64,000 bases of DNA from Pseudomonas grandcourensis (lineage in GTDB: Bacteria; Pseudomonadota; Gammaproteobacteria; Pseudomonadales; Pseudomonadaceae): the NCBI RefSeq assembly GCF_039909015.1, contig NZ_CP150919.1, positions 4,626,501-4,690,500 of the forward strand, written 5' to 3'. This document shows positions 32,303-41,337 of the stretch, in pieces. Made by a program: the position numbers and the translations under genes. The first letter of the stretch is position 1. Every line of letters starts with the position of its first letter. The notes under the pieces are model-generated. The model made no database searches and was not told where the DNA came from. It saw nothing but the letters and a program-made list of their open reading frames with translations.

Positions 32303-32992
32303 TCAGAAATCGTCTTCGACCTGACCGTCTTTCACCTTGAATTCACGGTTCTGCAAGTACGCATTACGGATGAAGGTGTACTTGTCGCCGGTGATCAGCT
32401 TCTCGCTCGACAGCAGGTTGGCACGGGTATCGACGATGTCCAGCGCGTAGAAGGAGTTACGCACCGGAATGTCGTTTACGTAACGATAAGCACCGGTGTA
32501 GCTGTCGACGTACTTGGACGGCGCATCACGCAGGGTGCTTGGCCCCAGCAGGGGCAGCATCACATAAGGGCCGCTGCCGACACCCCAGTAACCGAGCGTC
32601 TGACCGAAGTCTTCGTCATTGCGCTGCAGGCCCATTTTGGTGCCGACATCGATGACGCCCAGCAAACCGAAAGTGGTGTTGAAAATGATTCGTGCGGTAT
32701 CAACGCCTGCGGCGCGAGGCTTGGCCTGCAGGATATCGTTGGCCAGGTTGCGCACATCGCCGATGTTCTGGAAGAAGTTGTGAACGCCGTCTTCGACAAA
32801 CTGCGGCGTCACGTACTGGTAGCCCTGGGCCAGGGGTTTGAGCGCGTAGGTGTCGATCACGTCGTTGAACTTGTAAATCGGGCGGTTGACGCTTTCCCAA
32901 GGATCCTCTTCCGTGGCTGCCTGGGCAACGAACGGAACCAGCATCGCACTGGCGCATACACAAATCCTGGCTAGATGATTACTCCAGCGCAT
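32303..32992 (-). CDS. mlaA: MlaA/VacJ-family phospholipid transport protein
   Basis: This 229-residue protein removes surface-exposed phospholipids from the outer leaflet of the outer membrane and passes them to the Mla system. The family core is clear: DPWESVNRPIYKFNDVIDTY, PQFVEDGVHNFFQNIGDVRN, GLLGVIDVGTKMGL and DEDFGQTLGYWGVGSGPYVM, LPLLGPSTLRD. AAGGAG stands eight bases before the ATG at 32992. Unlike E. coli MlaA, the signal peptide (MRWSNHLARICVCASAMLVP, then FVAQA) has no lipobox Cys at its end and looks like a signal peptidase I substrate. A terminator follows. Confidence 0.9.
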   Translation of the reverse strand: MRWSNHLARICVCASAMLVPFVAQAATEEDPWESVNRPIYKFNDVIDTYALKPLAQGYQYVTPQFVEDGVHNFFQNIGDVRNLANDILQAKPRAAGVDTARIIFNTTFGLLGVIDVGTKMGLQRNDEDFGQTLGYWGVGSGPYVMLPLLGPSTLRDAPSKYVDSYTGAYRYVNDIPVRNSFYALDIVDTRANLLSSEKLITGDKYTFIRNAYLQNREFKVKDGQVEDDF

Positions 32993-33192
32993 AGAAAAAA
33001 CTCCTTGGTTTGTACTGGCTCGGGCGCCTGGCCCGGGCAATAAGTTGGCAAGTATAAGACGTAAACGCCGTTTAAGGCACTTTGCACGAAATCCACACCT
33101 TAGGAATCGTGCCAAATGTGAGCGATTCACATCCATGTCATTCAACTGTCACCGTCGCCCGCTAGCCTTCAGGCTATTTCAGGGACGTCCAC

Positions 33193-33813
33193 ATGCCGCT
33201 CGCCGAAGCCTTGCCCCAAACCGCACCCAGCCTGACCGCCGTACTGTTCGGCCTCAGTGGCTGCCTGGTGGATTTCGGCGCGCACACGCACCGGCACGGC
33301 AGCCACTCGGCCGAACACGCCGAGGCCACACCCGGCGCGCTGGATAGCCTGCGCAGCTTGCAGCGCCAGCAAATCCCCTGCGCCTGGCTCGATGAACTGC
33401 CCCCTGCCCTCAGTCAGTCCCTGGCCGCGGCGCTGCCGGAATGGATCAAATCTTCGCAACATGCAGTAACAAACAACCCATGGCCCGCCCCGAATGCCTG
33501 CTGGCAAGCCTTGATGACCCTGAACGTCGAGCGACTCGACGGCTGCGTGCTGGTGAGCGGCGAACCCCGCTTGCTGCAGGCGGGGCTCAATGCCGGGTTG
33601 TGGACCATCGGCCTGGCGTCCTGCGGCTCGCTGTGCGGCCTGGCGCCCGAGCAATGGCAAGCCTTGACCTCGCAGGAGCGCGACATCAAGCGGGCCAAGG
33701 CGACGATGCAACTGTTCGGCCTGGGCGTGCATTCGGTGATCGATCACCTCGGTGAACTCGACACCTGCCTGGCCGATATCAGCTTGCGTCGGCTCAAGGG
33801 CGAAAAGCCCTGA
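33193..33813 (+). CDS. Phosphonatase-like HAD-fold protein without the catalytic aspartate
   Basis: This 206-residue protein resembles phosphonoacetaldehyde hydrolases: the N-terminal strand AVLFGLSGCLVDFGAHT matches the usual AVxFDWAGTxVDFG, and later strands (GCVLVSGEPRLLQAGLNAG, WTIGLASCGSLCGL and the VHSVIDHLGEL end) keep the HAD order. The nucleophile Asp is replaced by Gly (LFG instead of LFD). The second half is shortened. A P. aeruginosa relative in the same gene neighbourhood (PA2803, from memory) belongs to this subfamily. A phosphohydrolase role is doubtful, so a binding or regulatory function is more likely. Confidence 0.7.
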   Translation: MPLAEALPQTAPSLTAVLFGLSGCLVDFGAHTHRHGSHSAEHAEATPGALDSLRSLQRQQIPCAWLDELPPALSQSLAAALPEWIKSSQHAVTNNPWPAPNACWQALMTLNVERLDGCVLVSGEPRLLQAGLNAGLWTIGLASCGSLCGLAPEQWQALTSQERDIKRAKATMQLFGLGVHSVIDHLGELDTCLADISLRRLKGEKP

Positions 33814-33925
33814 TCGAGATCATGCACGTTGGGCGCGAGTGGATTAATCTAAAGGTCAGGCATCGACCTTTGGCCTGTCGCCATGGTCTATGCCAGTGCC
33901 TATCGATTAAAGAAGGAAGAACGCC

Positions 33926-34189
33926 ATGCCTGCCCGCGAACTGCAAGAACAGCTCAATGCCCTGCGCGAGCAATTGGAACAGAATCCTCCATTGTCTGAA
34001 GCCGAACGCGCCGAGCTACACGAACTGATGCAACAGATCGAGTTGAAGCTTGAGCTGGAAACCAAAACCCAGGATTCCAGCCTCGCCGATGGCGTCAACC
34101 TGGCCGTGGAGCGCTTCGAACTCGAACACCCTACCCTTGCCGGCACCCTGCGCAACATCGGGCAGGCCTTGGCCAACATGGGGATCTGA
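33926..34189 (+). CDS. DUF4404 family protein
   Basis: This 87-residue protein is highly charged and helical. It begins MPARELQEQLNALREQLEQN and continues with a second amphipathic helix (ERAELHELMQQIELKLELE), as in the Pseudomonas DUF4404 family. The end (VERFELEHPTLAGTLRNIGQ) is the family's most conserved part. No signal peptide or catalytic motif is seen, and the function is unknown. An AAGAAGGAAG ribosome-binding region precedes the ATG, and a strong terminator follows. Confidence 0.82.
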   Translation: MPARELQEQLNALREQLEQNPPLSEAERAELHELMQQIELKLELETKTQDSSLADGVNLAVERFELEHPTLAGTLRNIGQALANMGI

Positions 34190-34202
34190 ACCCTGCTGAT
34201 GC

Positions 34203-34235
34203 AAAAAAGCCCCGCTGGCGATAGCGGGGCTTTTT
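34203..34235. terminator. Bidirectional intrinsic terminator
   Basis: An eight-pair stem (GCCCCGCT with AGCGGGGC) has a six-base loop, with an A run before it and a T run after it. It separates the convergent DUF4404 gene and queF. Confidence 0.93.
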
Positions 34236-34273
34236 CGTTTCTGCGCTTGGCAATGCTATCCCACATTAGATCT

Positions 34274-35104
34274 TCATTGACGGACCAGGCGATGGTTCGG
34301 CAGTTGAACCTCTTCAGTGCTGCGGTACGGGTTGATATCCAGCCCGCCACGACGCACATAACGCGCATACACTGTCAGTTTCTCCGGCTTCAGCAACCGC
34401 TGCAGGTCAAGGAAGATCCGCTCTACACATTGCTCATGGAAGTCCGAGTGCTGGCGGAAGCTGACGATGTACTCCAGCAGGCTGGCGTGATCCAGCGCCG
34501 CGCCACGGTACTCCACCGCCACGCTGCCCCAGTCCGGCTGGCTGGTGACCGGGCAGTTGGACTTGAGCAAATGGCTGTGCACGCTCTCCTCGACAATGCG
34601 CGAATCATCGCAACGCAGCAGTTCCGGCCGTGGATGCTCGTAGTTGCTGACGCTGATATCCAGTTCATCGATGCACACGCCCGGCAAGGCCACGACGCCT
34701 TCGCTCTCGACATCCTTGAGGCTGCGAATGCGCACGCCCACCGGCTTGCCGGCAGCCGCCGACAAGTCCTTGGCCAGCGTCGCCTCAAGGCTCGCGGTAT
34801 CGGCAAACGGCGTCTGGTTCAGGGAGTTGAGGTATAGCTTGAACGACTTCGACTCGATGATGTTCGGCGAATCCGCCGGAATGCTGAATTCGCCGATCGC
34901 CACCACCGGCTTGCCCGACGGCAGCAGCCAGGACAGCTCGAAGCAGTTCCAGAAGTCCACGCCTTTGTACGGCAGGGTTTGCGCCGTCAGGCCCAGTTCC
35001 GCCCACTTCGCGGTGCGCGGGATCGGGAACAGCAAAGACGGCGTGTAGGTGGCGATGTATTCGCTGGACTTGCCCAGCGGCGAGTGTTCGGCTGCGGGAT
35101 GCAT
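34274..35104 (-). CDS. queF: NADPH-dependent 7-cyano-7-deazaguanine reductase QueF
   Basis: This 276-residue enzyme reduces preQ0 to preQ1 in queuosine biosynthesis. The length is that of the long, E. coli-type QueF with tandem T-fold domains. The catalytic cysteine lies in [14 protein letters not shown] (about residue 183) with the Asp and Glu that follow. [13 protein letters not shown] is the substrate-binding helix, and [13 protein letters not shown] and the [17 protein letters not shown] end are typical. It starts at an ATG directly after an AT-rich gap and is probably a single-gene unit. Confidence 0.95.
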   Translation of the reverse strand: MHPAAEHSPLGKSSEYIATYTPSLLFPIPRTAKWAELGLTAQTLPYKGVDFWNCFELSWLLPSGKPVVAIGEFSIPADSPNIIESKSFKLYLNSLNQTPFADTASLEATLAKDLSAAAGKPVGVRIRSLKDVESEGVVALPGVCIDELDISVSNYEHPRPELLRCDDSRIVEESVHSHLLKSNCPVTSQPDWGSVAVEYRGAALDHASLLEYIVSFRQHSDFHEQCVERIFLDLQRLLKPEKLTVYARYVRRGGLDINPYRSTEEVQLPNHRLVRQ

Positions 35105-35165
35105 GGCGGAAACCTGACTGAAGAATCAGCGGATTCTATCAGCCTTTGCTCCCGCCTTTGAGTGC

Positions 35166-35702
35166 TTACTGACTGACAGTCAGTTTGCCGACCATGCCGG
35201 CCTGGTAATGACCGGGGATATTGCAGGCAAATTCAAGGCTGGTGGTCTTGCTGAAGGTCCAGGTCAGCTCGGCGGTCTTGCCCGGTTCCACCAGCACGCT
35301 GTTGGGGTCATCATGCTGCATGCCATGGTCCATTTTGCTGTGATCCATGCCGGCCATGTTGCCGTGGTCCATTGTCTTCATGCCGGTCGGCGTCAGCATG
35401 CCGCTCTGTTGCATCTGCAACATTTCCTGCTGGTGTTTGGCGTGCATCGCCGCATCCCCCAGGTTGAATTCATGCAACAACTTGCCTTTATTGACCAGCA
35501 CGAAGCGCACGGTTTCCCCGGCCTTGATGTCGATGGCCTGCGGCGTGAAGGACATGTCACCCATCACTACCTCAATGCTGCGGGTCGCCTTGGCCGCCGG
35601 GGCCGGCTGACCGAAATCATAGGTATGCCCGGCGTCGGCCCACACCGGCGAACTCAGCGCCAGCAAACACAGGATTTGCGCCACGGATTTGCGTAAAAAC
35701 AT
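35166..35702 (-). CDS. Cupredoxin-like copper-binding protein with Met/His-rich insert
   Basis: This 178-residue periplasmic protein has a signal peptide (MFLRKSVAQILCLLALSSPV, cleavage near WADA). The cupredoxin fold contains VVMGDMSFTPQAIDIKAGET, the His of KGKLLHEFNLG, and the closing copper site FACNIPGHYQAGMVGKL (Cys-x4-His-x4-Met). Between them is a long insert with about ten Met and seven His (for example MDHGNMAGMDHSKMDHGM). The start at 35702 has GGAG at the right distance. An ATG two codons upstream is too close to it. The gene is divergent from copRS across an inverted repeat, so CopR probably controls it. From memory it matches PA2807. Confidence 0.85.
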   Translation of the reverse strand: MFLRKSVAQILCLLALSSPVWADAGHTYDFGQPAPAAKATRSIEVVMGDMSFTPQAIDIKAGETVRFVLVNKGKLLHEFNLGDAAMHAKHQQEMLQMQQSGMLTPTGMKTMDHGNMAGMDHSKMDHGMQHDDPNSVLVEPGKTAELTWTFSKTTSLEFACNIPGHYQAGMVGKLTVSQ

Positions 35703-35763
35703 CGTCATACTCCAACAAGATAAGGCTCAGCATGGGCAAAACTCTAAACTGCTGCCACTGCCC

Positions 35764-35800
35764 GCAACCTGACAGCCAGATTACAACTTTGTCAGGTTGC
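35764..35800. promoter_or_regulatory. Inverted repeat, candidate CopR-binding region
   Basis: Perfect 11-base arms GCAACCTGACA (35764-35774) and TGTCAGGTTGC (35790-35800) lie 15 bases apart in the gap between the divergent cupredoxin gene and copR. The spacer contains ATTACAACTT, reminiscent of the cop-box sequence upstream of Pseudomonas copper-responsive genes. It is likely shared by both promoters. Confidence 0.6.
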
Positions 35801-35857
35801 CCTGTGCCAATGCTTGCCACGGTATAAAGCGTTCGTTCCACTTGCCAAGAGTCGCCC

Positions 35858-36538
35858 ATGAAACTGCTGATCGTCGAAGACCAACCGAAAACCGGCCATT
35901 ACCTGCGCCAGGGCCTGGCCGAGGCCGGGTTCAACACGGAACTGGTGGCCGATGGCACCACCGGCCAGCAATTGGCCCTCAGTGGTGAATATGCCCTGCT
36001 GATTCTCGATGTGATGCTGCCAGGACGTGATGGCTGGCAGATTCTGCAAGCGGTGCGCAGCGCCGGCCTGGACACGCCGGTACTTTTTCTGACCGCCCGT
36101 GACGCCGTGGAAGACAGGGTTCACGGCCTCGAACTGGGCGCCGATGACTATCTGGTCAAGCCGTTTGCCTTCTCCGAACTGCTGGCCCGGGTCCGCAGCC
36201 TGTTGCGTCGCGGCAGTGCCACGCCTCAGGAGACCAGCCTGCAACTGGCCGACTTGCGCCTGGACCTGATCCGGCGCCGGGTCGAACGCAACGGCCAGCG
36301 TATCGACCTGACCGCCAAGGAATTCGCCCTGCTGGAAATGCTCCTGCGCCGCCAGGGCGAAGTCCTGCCCAAGTCGCTGATTGCGTCCCAGGTCTGGGAC
36401 ATGAATTTCGACAGCGACACCAATGTCATTGAGGTGGCGATCCGTCGCCTGCGCCTGAAGATCGACGATGAATTCCCCAACAAGCTGATCCATACCGTGC
36501 GCGGCATGGGCTACGTCCTTGAAGAGCGCCCCGCCTGA
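35858..36538 (+). CDS. copR: Copper response regulator CopR (CusR/IrlR type)
   Basis: This 226-residue OmpR-family regulator has a receiver with the acidic pair in [17 protein letters not shown], phospho-acceptor Asp in [17 protein letters not shown] (Asp51), and [20 protein letters not shown] plus [15 protein letters not shown]. The winged helix (about 125-225) includes [38 protein letters not shown] and [12 protein letters not shown]. The receiver and the [17 protein letters not shown] stretch are characteristic of the heavy-metal subgroup. It overlaps copS by one base. It probably activates the divergent cupredoxin gene and its own operon in response to copper. Confidence 0.93.
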   Translation: MKLLIVEDQPKTGHYLRQGLAEAGFNTELVADGTTGQQLALSGEYALLILDVMLPGRDGWQILQAVRSAGLDTPVLFLTARDAVEDRVHGLELGADDYLVKPFAFSELLARVRSLLRRGSATPQETSLQLADLRLDLIRRRVERNGQRIDLTAKEFALLEMLLRRQGEVLPKSLIASQVWDMNFDSDTNVIEVAIRRLRLKIDDEFPNKLIHTVRGMGYVLEERPA

Positions 36539-37887
36539 TGCGCCGACTGTCCTTGAGCAACCGCCTGGCGCTACTGTTTGCCGCGTGCACCGCCGTGGTG
36601 TCGTTGTTCGCCGGGGTGCTGTTCAGCCGCGCCAGTGAGGCGCACTTCGTTGAACTCGACCAGCAACTGCTGGACGGCAAGCTGATTGGCTTGCGTCGGG
36701 CCCTGCACGACCTTCAGTCGAGTGACAGCGAAGTGAAACTGGCCGAGGAACTGAGCCGCCAGGCTGACCTGTCCCTGCGAATCACCGGCAGCGACGGCCG
36801 GCGCTGGTATGACAGTTCGACCAACATTCCCCAGGCACTGCCGCACCTGCCCGGACTGTCGACGGTGAGCCATGAAGGCACGGATTACCGCGTCCTGAAT
36901 GCACCGCTTTTCACAGACAAACCCGAGTCACCGCAACTGACCCTGCTGCTGGACATCACCCACCACCAGCACTTTCTGCAACGCATGCAGCATTTGATCT
37001 GGCTGACCGTCGGCCTGTCAGCCCTCGCCACCGCACTGCTGGGCGCCTGGGCGGCACGCAGCGGCTTGCGCCCGTTAAGGAGGATCAGCGCGGTGGCCAG
37101 CGGTGTTTCCGCGCAGTCGCTGAACTCGCGTCTGCCTGAAGAAAACATGCCGCCGGAACTGGCGGAAATGGCCCACAACTTCAACGCCATGCTCGGACGC
37201 CTCGACGACTCGTTTCAGCGTCTGTCCGCGTTCTCCGCCGACATCGCCCACGAACTGCGCACGCCATTGTCGAACCTGCTGACCCACACCCAGGTCACGC
37301 TCACCCGCCCTCGCCCCATCGAGGACTACCGCGAAGCCCTGCACAGCAACCTCGAAGAGCTGCAATGGATGGCGCAATTGGTCAATGACATGCTCTATCT
37401 GGCGAAAGCCGATCACGGCTTGTTAATGCCCAAATGCGAGCCACTGGAACTGGCGGAGGAAGCGGATCTGCTGCTGGAGTTCTTTGCGCCGCTGGCCGAA
37501 GACGCGCAGGTAAAACTGAGCCGTGACGGCAATGCCCGCATCGAAGGTGACCGCAGCATGTTGCGGCGAGCACTGTCGAACCTGCTGGACAATGCGCTGC
37601 GGTTCACGCCGGTCGATGGCGAGGTTCGGGTGCGAATCGTCGATCAGCCAAAACAGTTGCGCCTGAGCGTTGAAAACACGGGTCAACAGATTTCCGAAGA
37701 TCTATTGCCGCGCCTGTTTGACCGGTTTTACCGGGCCGATCCGGCGCGTCGTGAAGGCAGTAGTGAACATGCGGGATTGGGGCTGGCGATCACCCAGTCG
37801 ATCATCCGCGCCCATGGCGGGCAGATTCGTTGTGAATCGGAGAAGGGGTGGACGCGGTTTGTGATCGAGTTGCCAAGGGGGGAATGA
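36538..37887 (+). CDS. copS: Heavy-metal sensor histidine kinase CopS
   Basis: This 449-residue membrane kinase has a first helix at about 8-30, a periplasmic sensor domain up to about 155, a second helix (WLTVGLSALATALLGAWAA), a HAMP domain (LRPLRRISAVASGVSAQSL), and the dimerisation helix with the phospho-accepting His in SAFSADIAHELRTPLSNLLT (about residue 238). The ATPase part has the N box in LRRALSNLLDNALRFTP, then LFDRFYRADP and GLGLAITQSI. It phosphorylates CopR when periplasmic copper rises. Its ATG overlaps the copR stop by one base. A REP doublet follows. Confidence 0.93.
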   Translation: MRRLSLSNRLALLFAACTAVVSLFAGVLFSRASEAHFVELDQQLLDGKLIGLRRALHDLQSSDSEVKLAEELSRQADLSLRITGSDGRRWYDSSTNIPQALPHLPGLSTVSHEGTDYRVLNAPLFTDKPESPQLTLLLDITHHQHFLQRMQHLIWLTVGLSALATALLGAWAARSGLRPLRRISAVASGVSAQSLNSRLPEENMPPELAEMAHNFNAMLGRLDDSFQRLSAFSADIAHELRTPLSNLLTHTQVTLTRPRPIEDYREALHSNLEELQWMAQLVNDMLYLAKADHGLLMPKCEPLELAEEADLLLEFFAPLAEDAQVKLSRDGNARIEGDRSMLRRALSNLLDNALRFTPVDGEVRVRIVDQPKQLRLSVENTGQQISEDLLPRLFDRFYRADPARREGSSEHAGLGLAITQSIIRAHGGQIRCESEKGWTRFVIELPRGE

Positions 37888-37906
37888 GACCGGCAGTTCC
37901 GGCCTC

Positions 37907-37979
37907 TTCGCGAGCAGGCTCGCTCCCACATTAGATCAGAGTCAACTCGGTCAATTGTGGGAGCGAGCCTGCTCGCGAA
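37907..37979. repeat. REP doublet (REPIN)
   Basis: Perfect 24-base inverted arms (37907-37930 and 37956-37979), beginning TTCGCGAGCAGGCTCGCTCC, flank a 25-base spacer. It lies between the convergent copS and lolE genes and may act as a transcript-end stabiliser. Confidence 0.92.
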
Positions 37980-37993
37980 AGCGGTATATCAGA

Positions 37994-39238
37994 TTACGAA
38001 TAGCGCAACGCGTGAGCCGGCTCAATCTTCGCCGCCCGCCAGGCCGGGTAAACCGTGGCCAGGAAGCTCATGACAAAGCCCGCCGTGCAGATCAACGCCA
38101 CATCCGCGCCTTGCAGCTCGGACGGCAAGTTGCTGACGAAATACACGTCGGAACTGAAGATGTGCTGCCCGCTGACCCGCTCGATCCAGCCCACGATCTG
38201 GCTGACGTTCAGCGCGGCAATCACCCCCAACACACCGCCAATCAAGGTGCCGACGATGCCGATCACCGTGCCCTGCACGATGAAGATCGCCATGATCTGC
38301 CGTGGCGTGGCGCCGATGGTGCGCAGGATCGCGATGTCCGCGCCCTTGTCGTTCACCACCATGATCAGGGTTGCGATGATGTTGAACGCCGCCACCGCGA
38401 CGATCATCAGCAACAGCAGGCCGATCATGGTTTTTTCCATCTTCATCGCGCTGAACAGGCTGCCCTGGGTGTGGGTCCAGTCGTCAGCCTTGTAGGCGGC
38501 GCCCAGCCCCGTGCCGATGTCGCTCGAGACTTGCGGCGCGGCATACAGGTCCTTCACCGCCAGGCGCACGCTCTGCACCTGATTTGGCTCCCAGTGCTGC
38601 ATCTGCGCGGCATCGGCCATGTGGATCAGCGCCATGGTGCCGTCCAGTTCGGCGCCCACCTTGAACACGCCGACCACATTCAATCGTTGCATGCGCGGGG
38701 TGATGCCACCCGGCGCATTGCTGACTTCTGGCACGATCAGGGTGATCTTGTCACCGACGTTCAAGCGGAAGCGGCGCGCCGTGATCTCACCGATCACCAC
38801 GCCGAACTCGCCCGGTTTCAGGGCTTCAAGGCTGCCCTGCACGATGTGCTTGGCGACGATCGACACCTGGCCTTCCAGCGCCGGGTCGACACCGCTGACC
38901 TGGATCGGCTGCATCGTGCCCTTGTAGGACAGCATGCCCTCCATCTCGGTGAACGGCACCGCCGCCGTCACTTCCGGGTTTTTCATCGCCGCCGCTGCCA
39001 CGGGCTTCCAGTCATCAATCGGATTGACGCCGACGATGGTGGCGTGCGGCACCATGCCGAGGATGCGCGAGCTCATTTCGCGCTGGAAGCCGTTCATCAC
39101 CGACAGCACCACGATCATCGCCAGCACGCCGAGGGCGAGGCCGATCATCGAGGTCATCGAGATGAAGGAAACAAAGCGATTGCGGCGCTTGGCGCGGGTA
39201 TAGCGCGTGCCGATAAAGATCGATAACGGTCTGAACAT
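37994..39238 (-). CDS. lolE: Lipoprotein-releasing ABC permease LolE
   Basis: This 414-residue inner-membrane protein extracts outer-membrane lipoproteins and hands them to LolA. One N-terminal helix ([20 protein letters not shown]) is followed by a large periplasmic domain (about 45-265) and three C-terminal helices, including [20 protein letters not shown] and ILRTIGATPRQIMAIFIVQG. The ATG at 39238 aligns with LolC. The frame upstream of it is open but basic and unlikely to be translated. It is the third gene of lolC-lolD-lolE and is clearly a paralogue of LolC. The assignment as LolE rather than LolC rests on gene order. Confidence 0.9.
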   Translation of the reverse strand: MFRPLSIFIGTRYTRAKRRNRFVSFISMTSMIGLALGVLAMIVVLSVMNGFQREMSSRILGMVPHATIVGVNPIDDWKPVAAAAMKNPEVTAAVPFTEMEGMLSYKGTMQPIQVSGVDPALEGQVSIVAKHIVQGSLEALKPGEFGVVIGEITARRFRLNVGDKITLIVPEVSNAPGGITPRMQRLNVVGVFKVGAELDGTMALIHMADAAQMQHWEPNQVQSVRLAVKDLYAAPQVSSDIGTGLGAAYKADDWTHTQGSLFSAMKMEKTMIGLLLLMIVAVAAFNIIATLIMVVNDKGADIAILRTIGATPRQIMAIFIVQGTVIGIVGTLIGGVLGVIAALNVSQIVGWIERVSGQHIFSSDVYFVSNLPSELQGADVALICTAGFVMSFLATVYPAWRAAKIEPAHALRYS

Positions 39239-39301
39239 TCGCTGGGGCACCGTATGGAAATAAAAGACCCGACGCCTTTTCAGACATCGGGTTTCAGCCA
39301 A

Positions 39302-40000
39302 TCAGATAGGAGTGAGGCAACCTTCCTGCAAATGCAGGACGCGATCCATCTGGCGGGCCAGGTTCATGTCGTGGGTCACCACCAGGAACGCCGTGCGCAT
39401 CGAGGTGCTGAGCTCCAGCATCAAGTCCTGGATCCCCTGGGCGGTATGGGAATCGAGGTTGCCGGTCGGCTCGTCGAGCATCACCAGGCCCGGGTTGTTC
39501 ACCAAGGCGCGGGCGATTGCCACGCGCTGACGCTCACCACCGGACAGTTCGGCCGGCTTGTGTTCCAGGCGATGACCCAGCCCTACCCGCTCCAGCAACG
39601 CCGTGGCACGCTGACGCGCTTCGGGGATCGCGGTCTTGCCGATCAGCAAAGGCATGCAGACGTTTTCCAGGGCGGTGAATTCCGGCAGCAGGTGGTGGAA
39701 CTGGTACACGAAGCCGAGGGCGCGATTACGCAGCAGGCCGCGTTTCTTCTCGCTCAGCGCCGACAGCTCTTCACCGTCGAGCCAGACGCTTCCCTTGGTC
39801 GGTGTATCGAGGCCACCCAGCAGGTTGAGCAAGGTACTTTTGCCCGAGCCCGACTTGCCGACAATCGCCACACGCTCCCCCGGGTGCAACTCCAGTTGCA
39901 GGCCGGCCAACACTTCCACCGATTCCGGGCCTTCCTCGTAGGACTTGCCCAGGCTGCGGCAGCTCAAGATTGCTTTATCACTCATGCCCGACTCACTCAT
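39302..40000 (-). CDS. lolD: Lipoprotein-releasing ATPase LolD
   Basis: This 232-residue ABC ATPase has Walker [19 protein letters not shown], the Q-loop [12 protein letters not shown], the LolD/MacB-type signature [18 protein letters not shown], and Walker [14 protein letters not shown] with the H-loop VTHDMNLA. It powers the LolCE permease. The ATG at 40000 has GGAGG at nine bases and overlaps the end of lolC by eight bases. A second in-frame ATG five codons later is possible. Its position between two permease genes is the normal order. Confidence 0.95.
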   Translation of the reverse strand: MSESGMSDKAILSCRSLGKSYEEGPESVEVLAGLQLELHPGERVAIVGKSGSGKSTLLNLLGGLDTPTKGSVWLDGEELSALSEKKRGLLRNRALGFVYQFHHLLPEFTALENVCMPLLIGKTAIPEARQRATALLERVGLGHRLEHKPAELSGGERQRVAIARALVNNPGLVMLDEPTGNLDSHTAQGIQDLMLELSTSMRTAFLVVTHDMNLARQMDRVLHLQEGCLTPI

Positions 40001-41243
40001 AACGTAGCGCCTCCGCAGGCTGGGTGCGCGCGGCACGCCAGGCTGGATACAGGGTGGCGAGGAAACTCAGGACCAACGCCGCAGAGCAGACCATCACCAC
40101 ATCCTGGCTCTGCACCTGCGACGGCAGGTAATCGATGAAGTACACGTCGGCGTTGAGGAACTTGTGCCCGATCAGGCCTTCGAGGGCCGAGATCGCGGCG
40201 CTGACGTTCAGCGCGGCGAAGATCCCGACCACGGCGCCAATGGCCGTGCCAACCACGCCAATGACGGTGCCTTGCACCATGAACGTGCGCATGATCGTGC
40301 CCGGCGTGGCGCCCAGCGTGCGCAGGATCGCGATGTCGCCCTTCTTGTCGTTCACCACCATCACCAGCGTGGAAATGATGTTGAACGCAGCGACGGCAAC
40401 GATCAGCAGCAACAACAGGCCGATCATGGCTTTTTCCATGCGGATCGCCTGGTACAGGTTGCCGTGGGTGCGGGTCCAGTCGCGGGCGTAGAAGCGGTCT
40501 TCGCCGAGATCGCGGGCGATGCTCCACGCAGTACGCGGTGCCTGGAACAGATCGTCGAACTTCAGGCGCAGGCCCTGGACCTGATCCGGTTTCCAGCGGT
40601 GCAGCCGGGCCAGATCCTGCAGGTTGGTGACGCCAAGATAGCCATCGAGCTCACCGGCACCGACATGGAAGATGCCGACCACGGTAAAGCGCTTCATGCG
40701 CGGGAACATCCCGGCCGGGGTCACGGTGACTTCGGGCGCGACGAAGGTCAGCTTGTCGCCGATGGCCGCACCGAGCTTGGCCGCGGCCTTGTCGCCGATG
40801 ACGATGCCGAACTCACCCGGCACCAGGTCGTCGAGTTTTCCCTGGGTCATGAAGTGATCGATGATCGACACCTGGCGCTCTTGTGCCGGGTCGATTGCAT
40901 TGAGCAGCACTTTCGAGACCTTGCCGTTGTTGGTCAGCAAACCCTGCATTTGCGTAAACGGCGCCACGGCCGTCACTTGCGGGTTCTGCTTGACCTTGGC
41001 GGCCAGGCTTTGCCAATCGCTGATCGGCTCGCCGGACTCGATGGTCGCGTGGGGCACCATGCCCAGCACGCGGGTGCGCATTTCATGATCGAAGCCGTTC
41101 ATCACCGACAGCACCACGATCATCACGACCACGCCAAGGGCGAGCCCGATCATCGAAGTCAGGGAAATGAATGACACAAAATGATTGCGACGCTTTGCAC
41201 GGGTGTAACGCGTGCCGATAAATACGAAGAGAGGTCTGAACAT
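39993..41243 (-). CDS. lolC: Lipoprotein-releasing ABC permease LolC
   Basis: This 416-residue inner-membrane permease has the FtsX/MacB-type build: N-terminal helix ([20 protein letters not shown]), periplasmic domain (about 50-270) and three C-terminal helices with [20 protein letters not shown] and [20 protein letters not shown]. The first 50 residues are almost the same as those of the LolE paralogue two genes downstream. It is the first gene of the operon, and its ATG follows a GAGAGG sequence. It forms the heterodimer with LolE that binds lipoproteins and LolA. Confidence 0.92.
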   Translation of the reverse strand: MFRPLFVFIGTRYTRAKRRNHFVSFISLTSMIGLALGVVVMIVVLSVMNGFDHEMRTRVLGMVPHATIESGEPISDWQSLAAKVKQNPQVTAVAPFTQMQGLLTNNGKVSKVLLNAIDPAQERQVSIIDHFMTQGKLDDLVPGEFGIVIGDKAAAKLGAAIGDKLTFVAPEVTVTPAGMFPRMKRFTVVGIFHVGAGELDGYLGVTNLQDLARLHRWKPDQVQGLRLKFDDLFQAPRTAWSIARDLGEDRFYARDWTRTHGNLYQAIRMEKAMIGLLLLLIVAVAAFNIISTLVMVVNDKKGDIAILRTLGATPGTIMRTFMVQGTVIGVVGTAIGAVVGIFAALNVSAAISALEGLIGHKFLNADVYFIDYLPSQVQSQDVVMVCSAALVLSFLATLYPAWRAARTQPAEALRYE

Positions 41244-41337
41244 GTCGGGGCTTGTTCGGAGGGAAAAGGAACGTCCTTGTGGCGGGGGTCGATAACCAGC
41301 TTTACACTCAGACCACCGCCGCTACCATGGGTTCGCC

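Noticed and set aside
32993..33145. Longer N-terminus for mlaA
   Set aside because: The extra residues are basic and precede a normal signal peptide. AAGGAG stands before the ATG at 32992.
37994..41243. LolC and LolE as an error or recent duplication
   Set aside because: The near-identical N-termini are striking, but the two proteins diverge in the periplasmic domain and this gene order is the normal heterodimeric lolCDE arrangement.
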